In this document: in pieces, positions 7,774 to 15,061 of the stretch
How positions within the stretch are numbered: the first letter of the stretch is position 1
Layout of the letters: every line of letters begins with the position of its first letter
Source: an uncultured Clostridia bacterium
Lineage (GTDB): Bacteria; Bacillota; Clostridia; Oscillospirales; Ruminococcaceae
Assembly: GCA_947628385.1 (NCBI GenBank)
Contig: CANQZS010000010.1
Coordinates: 1-17,967, forward strand
DNA: 17,967 bases
Reading direction: 5' to 3'
Position numbers and translations under genes: made by a program
The notes under the pieces: generated by a model
Told to the model about the DNA's origin: nothing
The model's input: the letters and a program-made list of their open reading frames with translations, nothing else
Databases searched by the model: none

Positions 7774-8445
7774 TCAGGACATATATTCGCCGTTATAGCT
7801 TACAAGAGCAGCTTTTGTGATACCCTCTGTGTCGGAAAGCAGATTGCAGACCTTTGAAGAGCTGTCAATAAGCTTTACCTCGATCATAAGCTCTATGCCC
7901 GCCGCAGTAACGGTCTTGGATTTGATAAGGCTTTTTTTGGTGTTGTTCCTGATGATCTCCATAGCGGACTGCTCGGCTTTTTCGTTATCGCAGCTTATAA
8001 CGGCTATATAGGGTGAATCCGAGGTCTTGGAATTTGCAAAAATAATAAGTATTATTCCTATAAATACAGAGCCTATAACTGCAAGCGGGATAAGTCCGGC
8101 GCCTGTAACTATTCCCGCGGAGATCGCCCAGAAAAGGAACGCAATATCAAGAGGCTCCTTGACCGCCGTTCTGAAACGGACGATAGAAAGCGCACCGACC
8201 ATACCGAGAGAAAGAATGATATTCGATGTTACCGCTAAAATTATCAGTGTTGTTATAAGGCACATTGCCATAAGCGAAACTCCGAAAGAGCTGCTGTACA
8301 TAACTCCTCGGAAGGTCTTTTTATAAACAAAATAAATGAACATTCCCAACGCAAAGGAAACTGCCATTGCTATAAGAACATCTGTTACGGAAAAACTGCT
8401 TACGTTATCGAGAAAGCTTGATTTAAAAATATCTTTGAATGTCAT
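7774..8445 (-). CDS. DUF4956 integral membrane protein
   Basis: A protein of about 223 residues of unknown function. Membrane helices lie at roughly 22-41, 57-73 and 103-138 (possibly two). The diagnostic block SLGMVGALSIVRFRTAVKEP, with its charged RFR in a hydrophobic setting, is the signature of DUF4956. A soluble C-terminal domain of about 80 residues follows, probably cytoplasmic. I chose the ATG at 8445. A TTG two codons upstream (8451) is also possible, since GGAG lies 11 nt before the ATG but only 5 nt before the TTG. The gene sits between the VTC and CotH genes with gaps under 20 nt, a recurring arrangement in Firmicutes. It is likely the membrane partner of one or both neighbours (inference). 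Confidence 0.9.
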   Translation of the reverse strand: MTFKDIFKSSFLDNVSSFSVTDVLIAMAVSFALGMFIYFVYKKTFRGVMYSSSFGVSLMAMCLITTLIILAVTSNIILSLGMVGALSIVRFRTAVKEPLDIAFLFWAISAGIVTGAGLIPLAVIGSVFIGIILIIFANSKTSDSPYIAVISCDNEKAEQSAMEIIRNNTKKSLIKSKTVTAAGIELMIEVKLIDSSSKVCNLLSDTEGITKAALVSYNGEYMS

Positions 8446-8464
8446 GATCAAATGATCTCCTTTA

Positions 8465-9139
8465 TCATATATATCTTCCTGCGGCGTACTTTGAAAAAGA
8501 GCTGCTTTGTCTTGCCGGAGCTCTTATAATGTCAGAGATCAACGACGGCAGGAATTCGTCGTATTTCACTTCCATTATGATCTCTTCCGGAACGGGTACC
8601 GAGCCGTTTTCCGCACTGAAAAATCCCTTTACATTTCCGGACGATGAAATGTTATAGTCGAACGTTATCCTTACGTTCCCATACGGATAAACATAGGCTT
8701 TTCTGCTGTAATCCACAATAAGCTTCGGGCGGAGCTGTTCAGAGCAAAGCTTTATATAGAATTCTCTAAGCAGCTCGTTTTCACTGTCGGCAAGAAAGGA
8801 ATAATTTCCCGAAATTATATTTTCCGTTTGTTCCTTTGAGAGCAAAGCGGAGCTTTTCGAGCAGAGTCCGTGGAATTTGCTTTTCTTTTCAAGCCGTATA
8901 AAGCTGTCGTCCATATCGTAGGATCTGATCCGGAATTTTTCGCGCTTGTCTACTCCGTCGGTCTTTTCTCTGAGAGCCTTGTCGCTGAAGCTGTCGAAAT
9001 AGAGACTTCTCACAAAATATGAACCGTTTTTCATATGCTCGTCCGGAGCGGCTATGATATTTATTTTTCCGGAAAGGGAAATAAGATCCCCCATATTTAT
9101 CCTATGCTTAAACTCGTGCCGGTACTTAGGCTTTTCCAA
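8465..9139 (-). CDS. VTC/TTM-fold polyphosphate polymerase-like protein
   Basis: A 224-residue protein of the VTC domain family (triphosphate tunnel metalloenzyme fold). In yeast Vtc4 this fold makes polyphosphate from ATP. The tunnel residues expected for the fold are present: RHEFKHRI (7-14), VRSLYFDS (43-50), REKFRIRS (66-73), IRLEKKSK (81-88), RPKLIVDYSR (137-146), VRITFDYN (156-163), IMEVKYDEFLP (188-198) and a final SFSKYAAGR. No membrane helix is seen; it would rely on a partner such as the adjacent DUF4956 protein. The start is TTG, supported by GGAGG 7 nt upstream and the conserved N-terminal motif. First gene of the operon. Whether it makes polyphosphate or handles another substrate is not known for this family branch. 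Confidence 0.9.
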   Translation of the reverse strand: MEKPKYRHEFKHRINMGDLISLSGKINIIAAPDEHMKNGSYFVRSLYFDSFSDKALREKTDGVDKREKFRIRSYDMDDSFIRLEKKSKFHGLCSKSSALLSKEQTENIISGNYSFLADSENELLREFYIKLCSEQLRPKLIVDYSRKAYVYPYGNVRITFDYNISSSGNVKGFFSAENGSVPVPEEIIMEVKYDEFLPSLISDIIRAPARQSSSFSKYAAGRYI

Positions 9140-9181
9140 ATATTTTCCTCCTTTCAGAATTGGTTTACAAAATGATTTTAC

Positions 9182-9206
9182 ATTATGAATGTTAAATCTG
9201 CGTTAA
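9182..9206 (-). promoter_or_regulatory. Putative promoter with paired PhoP-like hexamers before the VTC operon
   Basis: On the coding strand TTAACG (9201-9206) and TTAACA (9190-9195) are spaced 11 bp apart, followed by CATAAT (9182-9187) as a -10. The hexamers sit where a -35 box would be, as in PhoP-activated promoters of Bacillus, whose boxes are TT(A/T/C)A(C/T)A direct repeats about 11 bp apart. A second such pair occurs at 15062-15078. Plausible but unproven. Confidence 0.4.
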
Positions 9207-9221
9207 AAACGGGGGAAATTT

Positions 9222-9269
9222 TGTGAAATAAAAATGAAAACTCCGGAACGGATCCTGTCCGTTCCGGAG
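9222..9269 (-). terminator. Intrinsic terminator of the GGDEF gene
   Basis: A 12-bp perfect stem (9241-9252 with 9258-9269, loop TCCTG), GC-rich, followed on the minus strand by TTTTCATTTTTATTT. It lies 18 nt after the stop codon of the GGDEF gene and isolates it from the VTC operon downstream. Confidence 0.88.
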
Positions 9270-9287
9270 CATATTTAGCGAAGCTTT

Positions 9288-11198
9288 TTATTCTCTTGAC
9301 CTGCTGCGTACAAGCTTTCTCGCAGCCTTTTCCTCATACATCAGATCGTCCGAAAGCTTTATAAGCTCATCGACAGTGGAGCTTTCAAGACGGTGACAGA
9401 TAAGCCCTATGCTGGCATTTACCTTGTACGGCTTGTCAGAGCTGCTGTTGTATCTGTCAAGATATTCGTTGAATTTTTTCTTGAATCTTTCGGAATATTC
9501 CTCCTCGCTGCCGGAAATTATTCCCGCTACCACGAATTCGTCCCCGCCGAACCTTGCGCATATCTCATTGCTTTCAGCCGCATATCTGAGCGCGTCTGCA
9601 ACTGTCTTTATTGCATTGTCTCCCTCGGCGTGACCGTAATTGTCATTTATGCCTTTCAGACCGTCCAGATCCGCCGATACTATCGCGGCAAAGCTGTCAG
9701 CCATTCCCGCCGCTTTTTCAAATTCCGGAGTTATAAGCTGGTAGAAGCCTCTTCTGTTGTACAGCCCCGTCATGGAATCCTGCGTGTACAAATGCTCCAG
9801 CGCCTTATAGATACGAACGTTTCCGAAGCCGTTTCCAAAGGTCTCGGATACCTGCTGTATCCTTTCGTAAAATACGATGTTCATATCCATATTCATACAT
9901 AAATATCCGAGAGGGATATTCAGATAGTGCAGCGAAGAGAAAATGACAGGCTTATCCATGTCGATATATTTTGCAAAATCCGGAGCAATATCCTTTCTTT
10001 TGAATCGTATGGTTTCCTCGCTGGGATCGAAATGATAGCTGAAAAGTCCTCTGTATGCCATGAGCATTTCATCAGAAAAGGGATTATCCTGATCGAAATT
10101 TACATCAGTCGTTCCGTTTTCTATATTGATGTCCAGAGCGTCCACATTCAGGCAGCAGAACATATCGTAGAACATATCCTTGCCCTCAAGACCCTCATAT
10201 ATGAGCTCCGGCTTTCTTACTATGCTTATGTAGGATATAATGTCGTTCATGTCGCTTACGCGCTGCTGGTAACCGTCGAGACGGTCATGCAGCTCCCTCA
10301 TCATTACCGAGGAATCGTTTGCTTTTTTCTTTACGCAGCCGCAGGACTGGGATTTTACCATTTCAAAATTGACAAGTATCTCCTTTGGAGCTTCCTTTCC
10401 GGCGCGAATATCTTCAAATACCTCCACCATGCGCTGGCACATTTCGCTGCACCCGCTGCGGCAGGTCGTGAGCCTCGGATTGTGGTATTCCTCGTCCTCT
10501 ATGCCGTCAAATCCGGAGACGATAATATCGTCCGGAACGGAATATCCCTTATCCGCAATAACGTTGCAGGCGGTTATCGCCATTGTATCGTTGCTGCATA
10601 TTATAGCTTCCGGAAGCTCGTTGCCGTCTTTAAGGAATTTCTGCATTACGCCTCTTGTGGGATAGTCCCAGAAATCACCGTAGCCCACGCGCTCTGGATC
10701 GTAGGGGATACCCTGTTCCGCAAGGACTTTTTTGTAGATGTTAAGGCGCTCCTCTGAAAAGCTGTTGCCCTCTATTCCGGCTATGAAATTTACCTTTGTG
10801 AGCTTATGATCCACGATAATATGTCTTACGATCTTTTCAAAGCAGTCCCCGTAATCGTATCGGGCGTTTATACAGCCCTCCACGGGACGTTCCACCGCGA
10901 TGATAGGTATATTCCTTTCCATAGCTTTTTTTGCGATCCTGTCGGCAATATCCTTATCTTTCAGAAGCTCGCTGAAAAGGATAACTCCGTCTATAATATC
11001 ATAGTCAATAAGGCTGAAAATATAGTTTTCGCCGTTATCGTTACGGCTGTTGCCGTACAATGCGGTGCAGGTCTGATATACGAAAAGCGTATAGCCCTTT
11101 CTTACAGCGAATTTATTCAGCGCTGTCAAATATCTGAACGATGTTCTTTCGTAAGCTTTCGGCATACATACCGCAAGAATTTTTCTGCCGTTAAACAT
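9288..11198 (-). CDS. LacI-type ligand-binding domain fused to GGDEF domain
   Basis: A probable cytoplasmic diguanylate cyclase controlled by a small ligand. Residues about 5-290 form a periplasmic-binding-protein fold of the LacI regulator type (SNDTMAITACNVI and VPDDIIVSGFDG are typical), but there is no helix-turn-helix and no signal peptide. A linker with GAF-like character (about 320-470) leads to a GGDEF domain with QDSMTGLYNRRGF, SADLDGLKGINDNYGH and an intact GGDEF (551-555). The product-inhibition RxxD site is absent (ESNE instead). I set the start at the ATG at 11198: GGAGG lies 8 nt upstream, whereas the upstream ATG at 11213 overlaps that ribosome site and has none of its own. This gives 636 residues. 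It has its own promoter and terminator. Confidence 0.9.
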   Translation of the reverse strand: MFNGRKILAVCMPKAYERTSFRYLTALNKFAVRKGYTLFVYQTCTALYGNSRNDNGENYIFSLIDYDIIDGVILFSELLKDKDIADRIAKKAMERNIPIIAVERPVEGCINARYDYGDCFEKIVRHIIVDHKLTKVNFIAGIEGNSFSEERLNIYKKVLAEQGIPYDPERVGYGDFWDYPTRGVMQKFLKDGNELPEAIICSNDTMAITACNVIADKGYSVPDDIIVSGFDGIEDEEYHNPRLTTCRSGCSEMCQRMVEVFEDIRAGKEAPKEILVNFEMVKSQSCGCVKKKANDSSVMMRELHDRLDGYQQRVSDMNDIISYISIVRKPELIYEGLEGKDMFYDMFCCLNVDALDINIENGTTDVNFDQDNPFSDEMLMAYRGLFSYHFDPSEETIRFKRKDIAPDFAKYIDMDKPVIFSSLHYLNIPLGYLCMNMDMNIVFYERIQQVSETFGNGFGNVRIYKALEHLYTQDSMTGLYNRRGFYQLITPEFEKAAGMADSFAAIVSADLDGLKGINDNYGHAEGDNAIKTVADALRYAAESNEICARFGGDEFVVAGIISGSEEEYSERFKKKFNEYLDRYNSSSDKPYKVNASIGLICHRLESSTVDELIKLSDDLMYEEKAARKLVRSRSRE

Positions 11199-11220
11199 TA
11201 AGGCGTCCTCCATATCAACA

Positions 11221-11242
11221 GCTTCCGGAGAATACCGGAGGC
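11221..11242 (-). promoter_or_regulatory. Hairpin in the leader of the GGDEF gene
   Basis: An 8-bp stem (11221-11228 with 11235-11242, one wobble pair, 6-nt loop) lies in the roughly 80-nt leader between the predicted transcript start and the ribosome site. It does not resemble the known c-di-GMP riboswitches. It might tune translation or simply protect the 5' end. Confidence 0.5.
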
Positions 11243-11287
11243 TTCAAATATTAAAAGAATAATGCTTGCTCGTTCCCATACACTGAT

Positions 11288-11316
11288 ATTGTAACACAAA
11301 ATCAATAAATAGTCAA
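11288..11316 (-). promoter_or_regulatory. Promoter of the GGDEF gene
   Basis: On the minus strand TTGACT (11311-11316), a 17-nt spacer and TACAAT (11288-11293). This is one of the best promoters in the window and shows that the gene is expressed separately from the TPM gene upstream, after which no clear terminator is seen. Confidence 0.78.
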
Positions 11317-11386
11317 ATAATACGCAGAAATTTTTTTGAGATACAGCAAAAAAATTGCACAAAATTTCACATGATTTTTTGTATAC

Positions 11387-12235
11387 TCAGAAATGTCCGC
11401 CTCTGCCGCCGTGGCTCATTCCGCTTGAGCTGTGGTGAACGGAGCTTCCTCCGCCGGAGTGGTGGCTTCCGCCTGAGCTGCTTGACGAGGGCTCTCTCTT
11501 TATCCTTGATACCGTTTTGTAAAGGAAAACGTCGCTGGAATTCGTTATCCGGAAGCTTCCCTTACGGACATAATCCATTGCTTCGGTCTGTGTTCTTACG
11601 CTGTTCAGCTGTGACCGCATGGACATACATACGATCAATGCAATTACGACCCCCACTATCAATGATATTATGAGCCTTTTGATGATCCCTTGTCCGGATC
11701 CCGCAGGACTTTCTCTGGAATACGTGTCATACGGCTCTCCGTTCGTTTCGTAATATTCTATAATTTCTCCGGATCTGTCCGCAAAGCTGCTGAACGCCGA
11801 TCCGTAGTCCCCATCGCTGAGATAGGGCAGGAAGCCGTCCTCCAGCCATTCGAGACCGTAGTCCGTAAAGACCGTTATCCCTTGTCCGCAGGTGGATATA
11901 TGGTAATAGCGTGCGTCCATATCCACGAACAGGATCAAGCCGCTTGAATCGCTGCCGTATCCGTAGCCGTGGCTTTCGTAGTAATCGTCGGCATGTGCCT
12001 CCGCGCTTTTGCCGCCGGTGCCGTTTTCGGTAAGTATGGCAATATCGAATTTGCTGTCATGCTCCTCGATAATTTCAAGGATCTTACGTTCAAGATCGCT
12101 TTCCTGACTGTCCGTGAGAAGTCCCGCATTATCGACGACCTTATCGGTATTTTCCGCATATGCCGTATATCCGCAGAACGAAAAGAGCATTACCGCCGCA
12201 GATATGAAGGAAAGCGCATTTTTTAAAAATTTCAT
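11387..12235 (-). CDS. ydjH: TPM-domain membrane protein (YdjH/YgcG-like)
   Basis: The 282-residue protein has a signal peptide (about 1-27, AYA cleavage site), an extracellular TPM domain (about 30-165, starting VVDNAGLLTDSQ and including SSGLILFVDMDARYYHIS), one membrane helix (about 187-206), and a cytoplasmic tail ending in a Gly/Ser/His-rich stretch (250-282, with HH pairs). TPM domains are found in phosphatase-like and photosystem repair proteins; catalysis is uncertain. The start is preceded by AAGGAGG, which overlaps the stop of the zinc-ribbon gene, so translation is probably coupled. Together with the two genes before it, it matches YdjH of the B. subtilis YdjGHI set, which recruits PspA to the membrane under stress. 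The symbol is by analogy. Confidence 0.88.
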   Translation of the reverse strand: MKFLKNALSFISAAVMLFSFCGYTAYAENTDKVVDNAGLLTDSQESDLERKILEIIEEHDSKFDIAILTENGTGGKSAEAHADDYYESHGYGYGSDSSGLILFVDMDARYYHISTCGQGITVFTDYGLEWLEDGFLPYLSDGDYGSAFSSFADRSGEIIEYYETNGEPYDTYSRESPAGSGQGIIKRLIISLIVGVVIALIVCMSMRSQLNSVRTQTEAMDYVRKGSFRITNSSDVFLYKTVSRIKREPSSSSSGGSHHSGGGSSVHHSSSGMSHGGRGGHF

Positions 12236-12247
12236 AAGCTTTCCTCC

Positions 12248-13324
12248 TTATAATACAGACGACAGCAGAAAAACAAGCGCCGTGACAGCCGCCGTTATAC
12301 CTGCGAACAGTCTCCAGAATTTTCCCGTATCCATAGGGAGATCGCCTATAAATTTGCCCGTCTGACCGTTCATGGCGAAACGGTATATCTGTCCGCGGTA
12401 ATTCGTGCTTAATATCCACATCGGCATGAGCGCATATATTGCGTTCCCACGTTTAAAACGGATATTTGCGGATTCCTGAACAGCCGAGGAATACCCGCTC
12501 ACCGTGCTGCGGAATGCGGATTCCGTGCTTTTATGTATGCGGGCGTTTGCGATCTGCGCCCCGACATCGGAGCCGACGTCGTATTTATCCGCAAGATAAC
12601 CCGAAAGGTAATCCGGTCTGAAATCCACACAGCCGTTATAGTCGAACGGCTCTATTGATTGTGAAATATCGTCCGGCATTTTGCTGGAACCGTCCGCAGG
12701 TACCTTGTTGAAGCTTATCTCCCCGTCGCGTATGACTTTGAAGTATGACGTTTCGGTATATAAATAGTCGCCTGACGTCCAGCTGTGCTTCATTGTGGCT
12801 TTGTACCGGATATGCGCTTCGGCGTCGCAGTCATAAAGCCAGAACGGAACGTAAACTCCCTTTATTTCCTCTATCCTGTTTTCCGAGGAAAAGCTTTTTG
12901 GTAAAAGGAACTTGCCCTTGACATGGTTCCTGAGAGCTTCCTCGGCAGCGCGTTTGTCTATCCTGAACGGTATTACAAGATCCGGTTTCAGACCGCCCTC
13001 AAACTGTCCCATCATCACTATCGGATTATCGCAGTAAGGACATTTGGAGGCTGCGGTCGTACTGTCGGTGACTATCTGACCTCCGCAGCTATGGCATATA
13101 TAGGTCATCATGCCGTTGGCGTCGTTTTCCGACCATGCCGCACCGCTTGACTGCCAGTTCATACTGTCGCCGCTGTCGTTGAGGCAGTCTTTTTCATATT
13201 CATTCAGTGCGCCAATATCGAATTCCGTATCGCAGTAGGGACATTTAAGATTCTGACCGCTTACATTGAATTCCACCGATCCTCCGCAGTTCGGACATTT
13301 ATAATATTCAAGCATATCTGACAT
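12248..13324 (-). CDS. ydjG: Zinc-ribbon membrane protein (YdjG-like)
   Basis: A 358-residue protein with two treble-cysteine zinc ribbons at the N terminus, CPNC (10-13)/CPYC (28-31) and CHSC (77-80)/CPYC (95-98), a central beta-rich region including VYVPFWLYDCDAE, and one C-terminal membrane helix (about 337-357). The ATG has GGAG 7 nt upstream. TFIIB-type zinc ribbons here most likely mediate protein contacts rather than DNA binding. It sits between the SPFH and TPM genes, as YdjG does in the B. subtilis set, and its stop codon lies 12 nt before the TPM start. The symbol is by analogy of architecture and neighbourhood. Confidence 0.85.
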   Translation of the reverse strand: MSDMLEYYKCPNCGGSVEFNVSGQNLKCPYCDTEFDIGALNEYEKDCLNDSGDSMNWQSSGAAWSENDANGMMTYICHSCGGQIVTDSTTAASKCPYCDNPIVMMGQFEGGLKPDLVIPFRIDKRAAEEALRNHVKGKFLLPKSFSSENRIEEIKGVYVPFWLYDCDAEAHIRYKATMKHSWTSGDYLYTETSYFKVIRDGEISFNKVPADGSSKMPDDISQSIEPFDYNGCVDFRPDYLSGYLADKYDVGSDVGAQIANARIHKSTESAFRSTVSGYSSAVQESANIRFKRGNAIYALMPMWILSTNYRGQIYRFAMNGQTGKFIGDLPMDTGKFWRLFAGITAAVTALVFLLSSVL

Positions 13325-13346
13325 GATCTATCTCCTTAAATAAACG

Positions 13347-13371
13347 GCTTTGTCCGGCGATCCGGCAAAGC
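13347..13371. other. Hairpin between SPFH and zinc-ribbon genes (first)
   Basis: GCTTTG with one bulged T, then CCGG, pairs with CCGG and CAAAGC around a 4-nt loop. It lies just upstream of the zinc-ribbon gene's ribosome site on the transcript and has no T-run, so it is not a terminator by sequence. Confidence 0.6.
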
Positions 13372-13400
13372 TCAGAGTGTGAGCTGCACTGAATATCATA

Positions 13401-13427
13401 TGCGGACGGATATATGATCCGTCCGCA
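13401..13427. other. Hairpin between SPFH and zinc-ribbon genes (second)
   Basis: A perfect 11-bp stem, TGCGGACGGAT with its complement, around a 5-nt loop, 25 nt after the SPFH stop codon. No T-run follows on the minus strand, so it may act as a partial terminator, or as a processing or stability element that sets the ratio of SPFH to the later genes. Confidence 0.65.
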
Positions 13428-13452
13428 CAGCTATGATATACGATATAAATTT

Positions 13453-14766
13453 TTAATTTACGGCGTCTTCGTCGTTAAAGGGATCTCCACATTCCGGACA
13501 GAATTTCGGCGGATTATGGGGATCCTCGGGTTCCCAGCCGCATTTGCTGCATTTATAGAGAGGTTCGCCTGCCGGCTTGGACTTTCCACATTCAGAGCAG
13601 AATTTGCCCTTGTTCACCGCGCCGCAGGAGCAAGTCCAGCCCTGTGCCGCCGGCTTGGAGCTTCCACATTCAGAGCAGAATTTTCCTGTATTCACCGCAC
13701 CGCAGGAGCATTTCCATGTATCTGCGGGAGGAGTCTGCTGAGAGCTCTGGCTGTTCGCAGTGTTCTGATTCTGAGCAGCCATTCCGTAAAGAGCCTGAGC
13801 GTTAAGACCGCCTGCCTGCTGAGCCATTCCCATACCGATAAAACCGGTCATGGCGCCCGCGCTGTTTGAAGCGGCGTATTTCATTGCCTCGCCCTGCGCA
13901 CCGACTATAGACGCCGCCGCCATTGACGGATCACGCATTACGGCTGTACGCTGGAGATCCTTTATCATCTGCTCATCTTCGGGAGAGCAGGTAACGGAAT
14001 TTATGCCAAAGGAATCTACCTTTATTCCTCTGAGCTCGGTCCATTTTTTAGAAAGCACCTCATTGAGAGCGTCGGCTATTTCCAGAGTATGAGCCGGCAG
14101 AGCGCTGTATCTTACGCCCATATCCGAGATCTTTGCAAAAGCAGGTTGGAGAGCCGTCATAAGCTCGGTTTTAAGAGTGCTGTCTATCTCGTTCCTGCGG
14201 TACTCGTAATTGATATTGCCGCAGACGTTGGTATAGAAAAGCAGCGGATCAATTATCCTGTAGGAATATTCGCCGTTGCACATTATGGAAACATCTATAT
14301 CCAGACCGATATTCCTGTCTACGACCCTGAACGGTATAAGCTTAGGGGTACCGTATTTATTTCCGATTATAGCCTTTGTATTTATGTAATAAACTCTGGT
14401 GTCAACAGCAGCATTTCCGCCGTGGGCTATTCTTGAGCCGATGCTTTTGAATGTTTCTATGATACTTGTTCCGAGATCTCCGGAAAATATTGTAGGCTCG
14501 CCGGAGATATTGAAGGTATACTCGCCGGGTTCCGCGCTGACGTCAATGATCTTCCCGTTTTCGACGATTATCATGCACTGACCGTCGGCAACGGCGATAC
14601 CGGAGCCCTGAGAGATAATATTATCTCCGCCTTTGTTGCCGGCAAGCTTATTTTGTCCCTTTCTGACAAGGACGTCGCTCGGAAGAGCATCGCAGTAAAA
14701 ATATTCTTTCCACTGATTGGCAAGAACTCCGCTTACAGCGGATTTTGCTGCTTTGATAAGACCCAT
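13453..14766 (-). CDS. ydjI: SPFH-domain protein with three C-terminal zinc ribbons (YdjI-like)
   Basis: A 437-residue membrane-associated scaffold protein of the SPFH (flotillin-like, 'virion core') family. The SPFH domain spans about 20-280, with no long membrane helix, followed by an Ala/Gln-rich region (about 285-345). Three zinc sites follow: two near-identical ribbons with CxC...CxxC (Cys353, 355, 364, 367 and Cys379, 381, 390, 393) and a rubredoxin-like one (Cys406, 409, 423, 426). The ATG has GGAG 9 nt upstream. It is the first gene of the SPFH/zinc-ribbon/TPM operon, read from a strong promoter. B. subtilis YdjI lies beside PspA (ydjF); no pspA is present here. The symbol is by analogy. 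Confidence 0.9.
   Translation of the reverse strand: MGLIKAAKSAVSGVLANQWKEYFYCDALPSDVLVRKGQNKLAGNKGGDNIISQGSGIAVADGQCMIIVENGKIIDVSAEPGEYTFNISGEPTIFSGDLGTSIIETFKSIGSRIAHGGNAAVDTRVYYINTKAIIGNKYGTPKLIPFRVVDRNIGLDIDVSIMCNGEYSYRIIDPLLFYTNVCGNINYEYRRNEIDSTLKTELMTALQPAFAKISDMGVRYSALPAHTLEIADALNEVLSKKWTELRGIKVDSFGINSVTCSPEDEQMIKDLQRTAVMRDPSMAAASIVGAQGEAMKYAASNSAGAMTGFIGMGMAQQAGGLNAQALYGMAAQNQNTANSQSSQQTPPADTWKCSCGAVNTGKFCSECGSSKPAAQGWTCSCGAVNKGKFCSECGKSKPAGEPLYKCSKCGWEPEDPHNPPKFCPECGDPFNDEDAVN
13561..13716 (-). repeat. 78-bp tandem duplication encoding two zinc ribbons
   Basis: Two adjacent 26-codon units encode CSCGAVNTGKFCSECG and CSCGAVNKGKFCSECG, with nearly identical DNA including CCACATTCAGAGCAGAATTT in both. 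The high DNA identity points to a recent duplication of one ribbon. Confidence 0.82.
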
Positions 14767-14839
14767 AATTGAACACTCCTTTTATATTTTGAAGCATTTT
14801 GACTTTAGGAACAGTCTAAAAAATGCTATTACATTAAAT

Positions 14840-14868
14840 ATTATACATCATTTCGTTAATAATTTCAA
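14840..14868 (-). promoter_or_regulatory. Promoter of the SPFH operon
   Basis: On the minus strand TTGAAA (14863-14868), a 17-nt spacer and TATAAT (14840-14845); the leader would be about 67 nt. It is a housekeeping-type promoter, unlike the SigW promoter of the B. subtilis ydjFGHI operon. Confidence 0.75.
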
Positions 14869-14927
14869 TAGTTTTTGGAAAAATATTTAGATCGTAGCGC
14901 GGGGGATTTTTCACGCAATTCGGAATC

Positions 14928-14971
14928 AATGCGTAATGCGTAATTACTATTTTGCGCCGCAGGCGCAAAAT
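14928..14971. repeat. Short tandem repeat and hairpin in the divergent gap
   Basis: AATGCGT occurs twice in tandem (14928-14941), followed by a 10-bp perfect hairpin, ATTTTGCGCC (14949-14958) with its complement (14962-14971) and loop GCA. The hairpin shares the ATTTTGCGC outer stem with the one at 485-507. These look like small dispersed intergenic repeats. Nothing else gene-like is seen in 14767-15156 apart from the promoters and sites listed separately. Confidence 0.55.
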
Positions 14972-14973
14972 AT

Positions 14974-15000
14974 AAAGCTGGTTTGACCGGCTTTTTTATA
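14974..15000 (+). terminator. Terminator-like hairpin on the plus strand
   Basis: AAAGCTGG (14974-14981) pairs with CCGGCTTT (14987-14994, one wobble) and is followed by further T residues. No plus-strand gene precedes it; it would block stray transcription from entering the exporter operon, or it may belong to the dispersed repeat beside it. Confidence 0.5.
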
Positions 15001-15061
15001 TATTCGTCAGAATATACAGTAATTCGCCATATAAAGAAGCAAAGTTTGTTATAGATGATGA

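Noticed and set aside
9393..10757. Long plus-strand open frames opposite the GGDEF gene
   Set aside because: They lie opposite a gene with clear conserved domains, have no ribosome site or family pattern, and follow from its codon use.
11199..11290. c-di-GMP riboswitch in the GGDEF leader
   Set aside because: The leader holds only one short hairpin and lacks the conserved bases and length of either c-di-GMP riboswitch class.
11340..11386. Terminator after the TPM gene
   Set aside because: The stretch is AT-rich with T-runs, but I could not find a stable stem before them.
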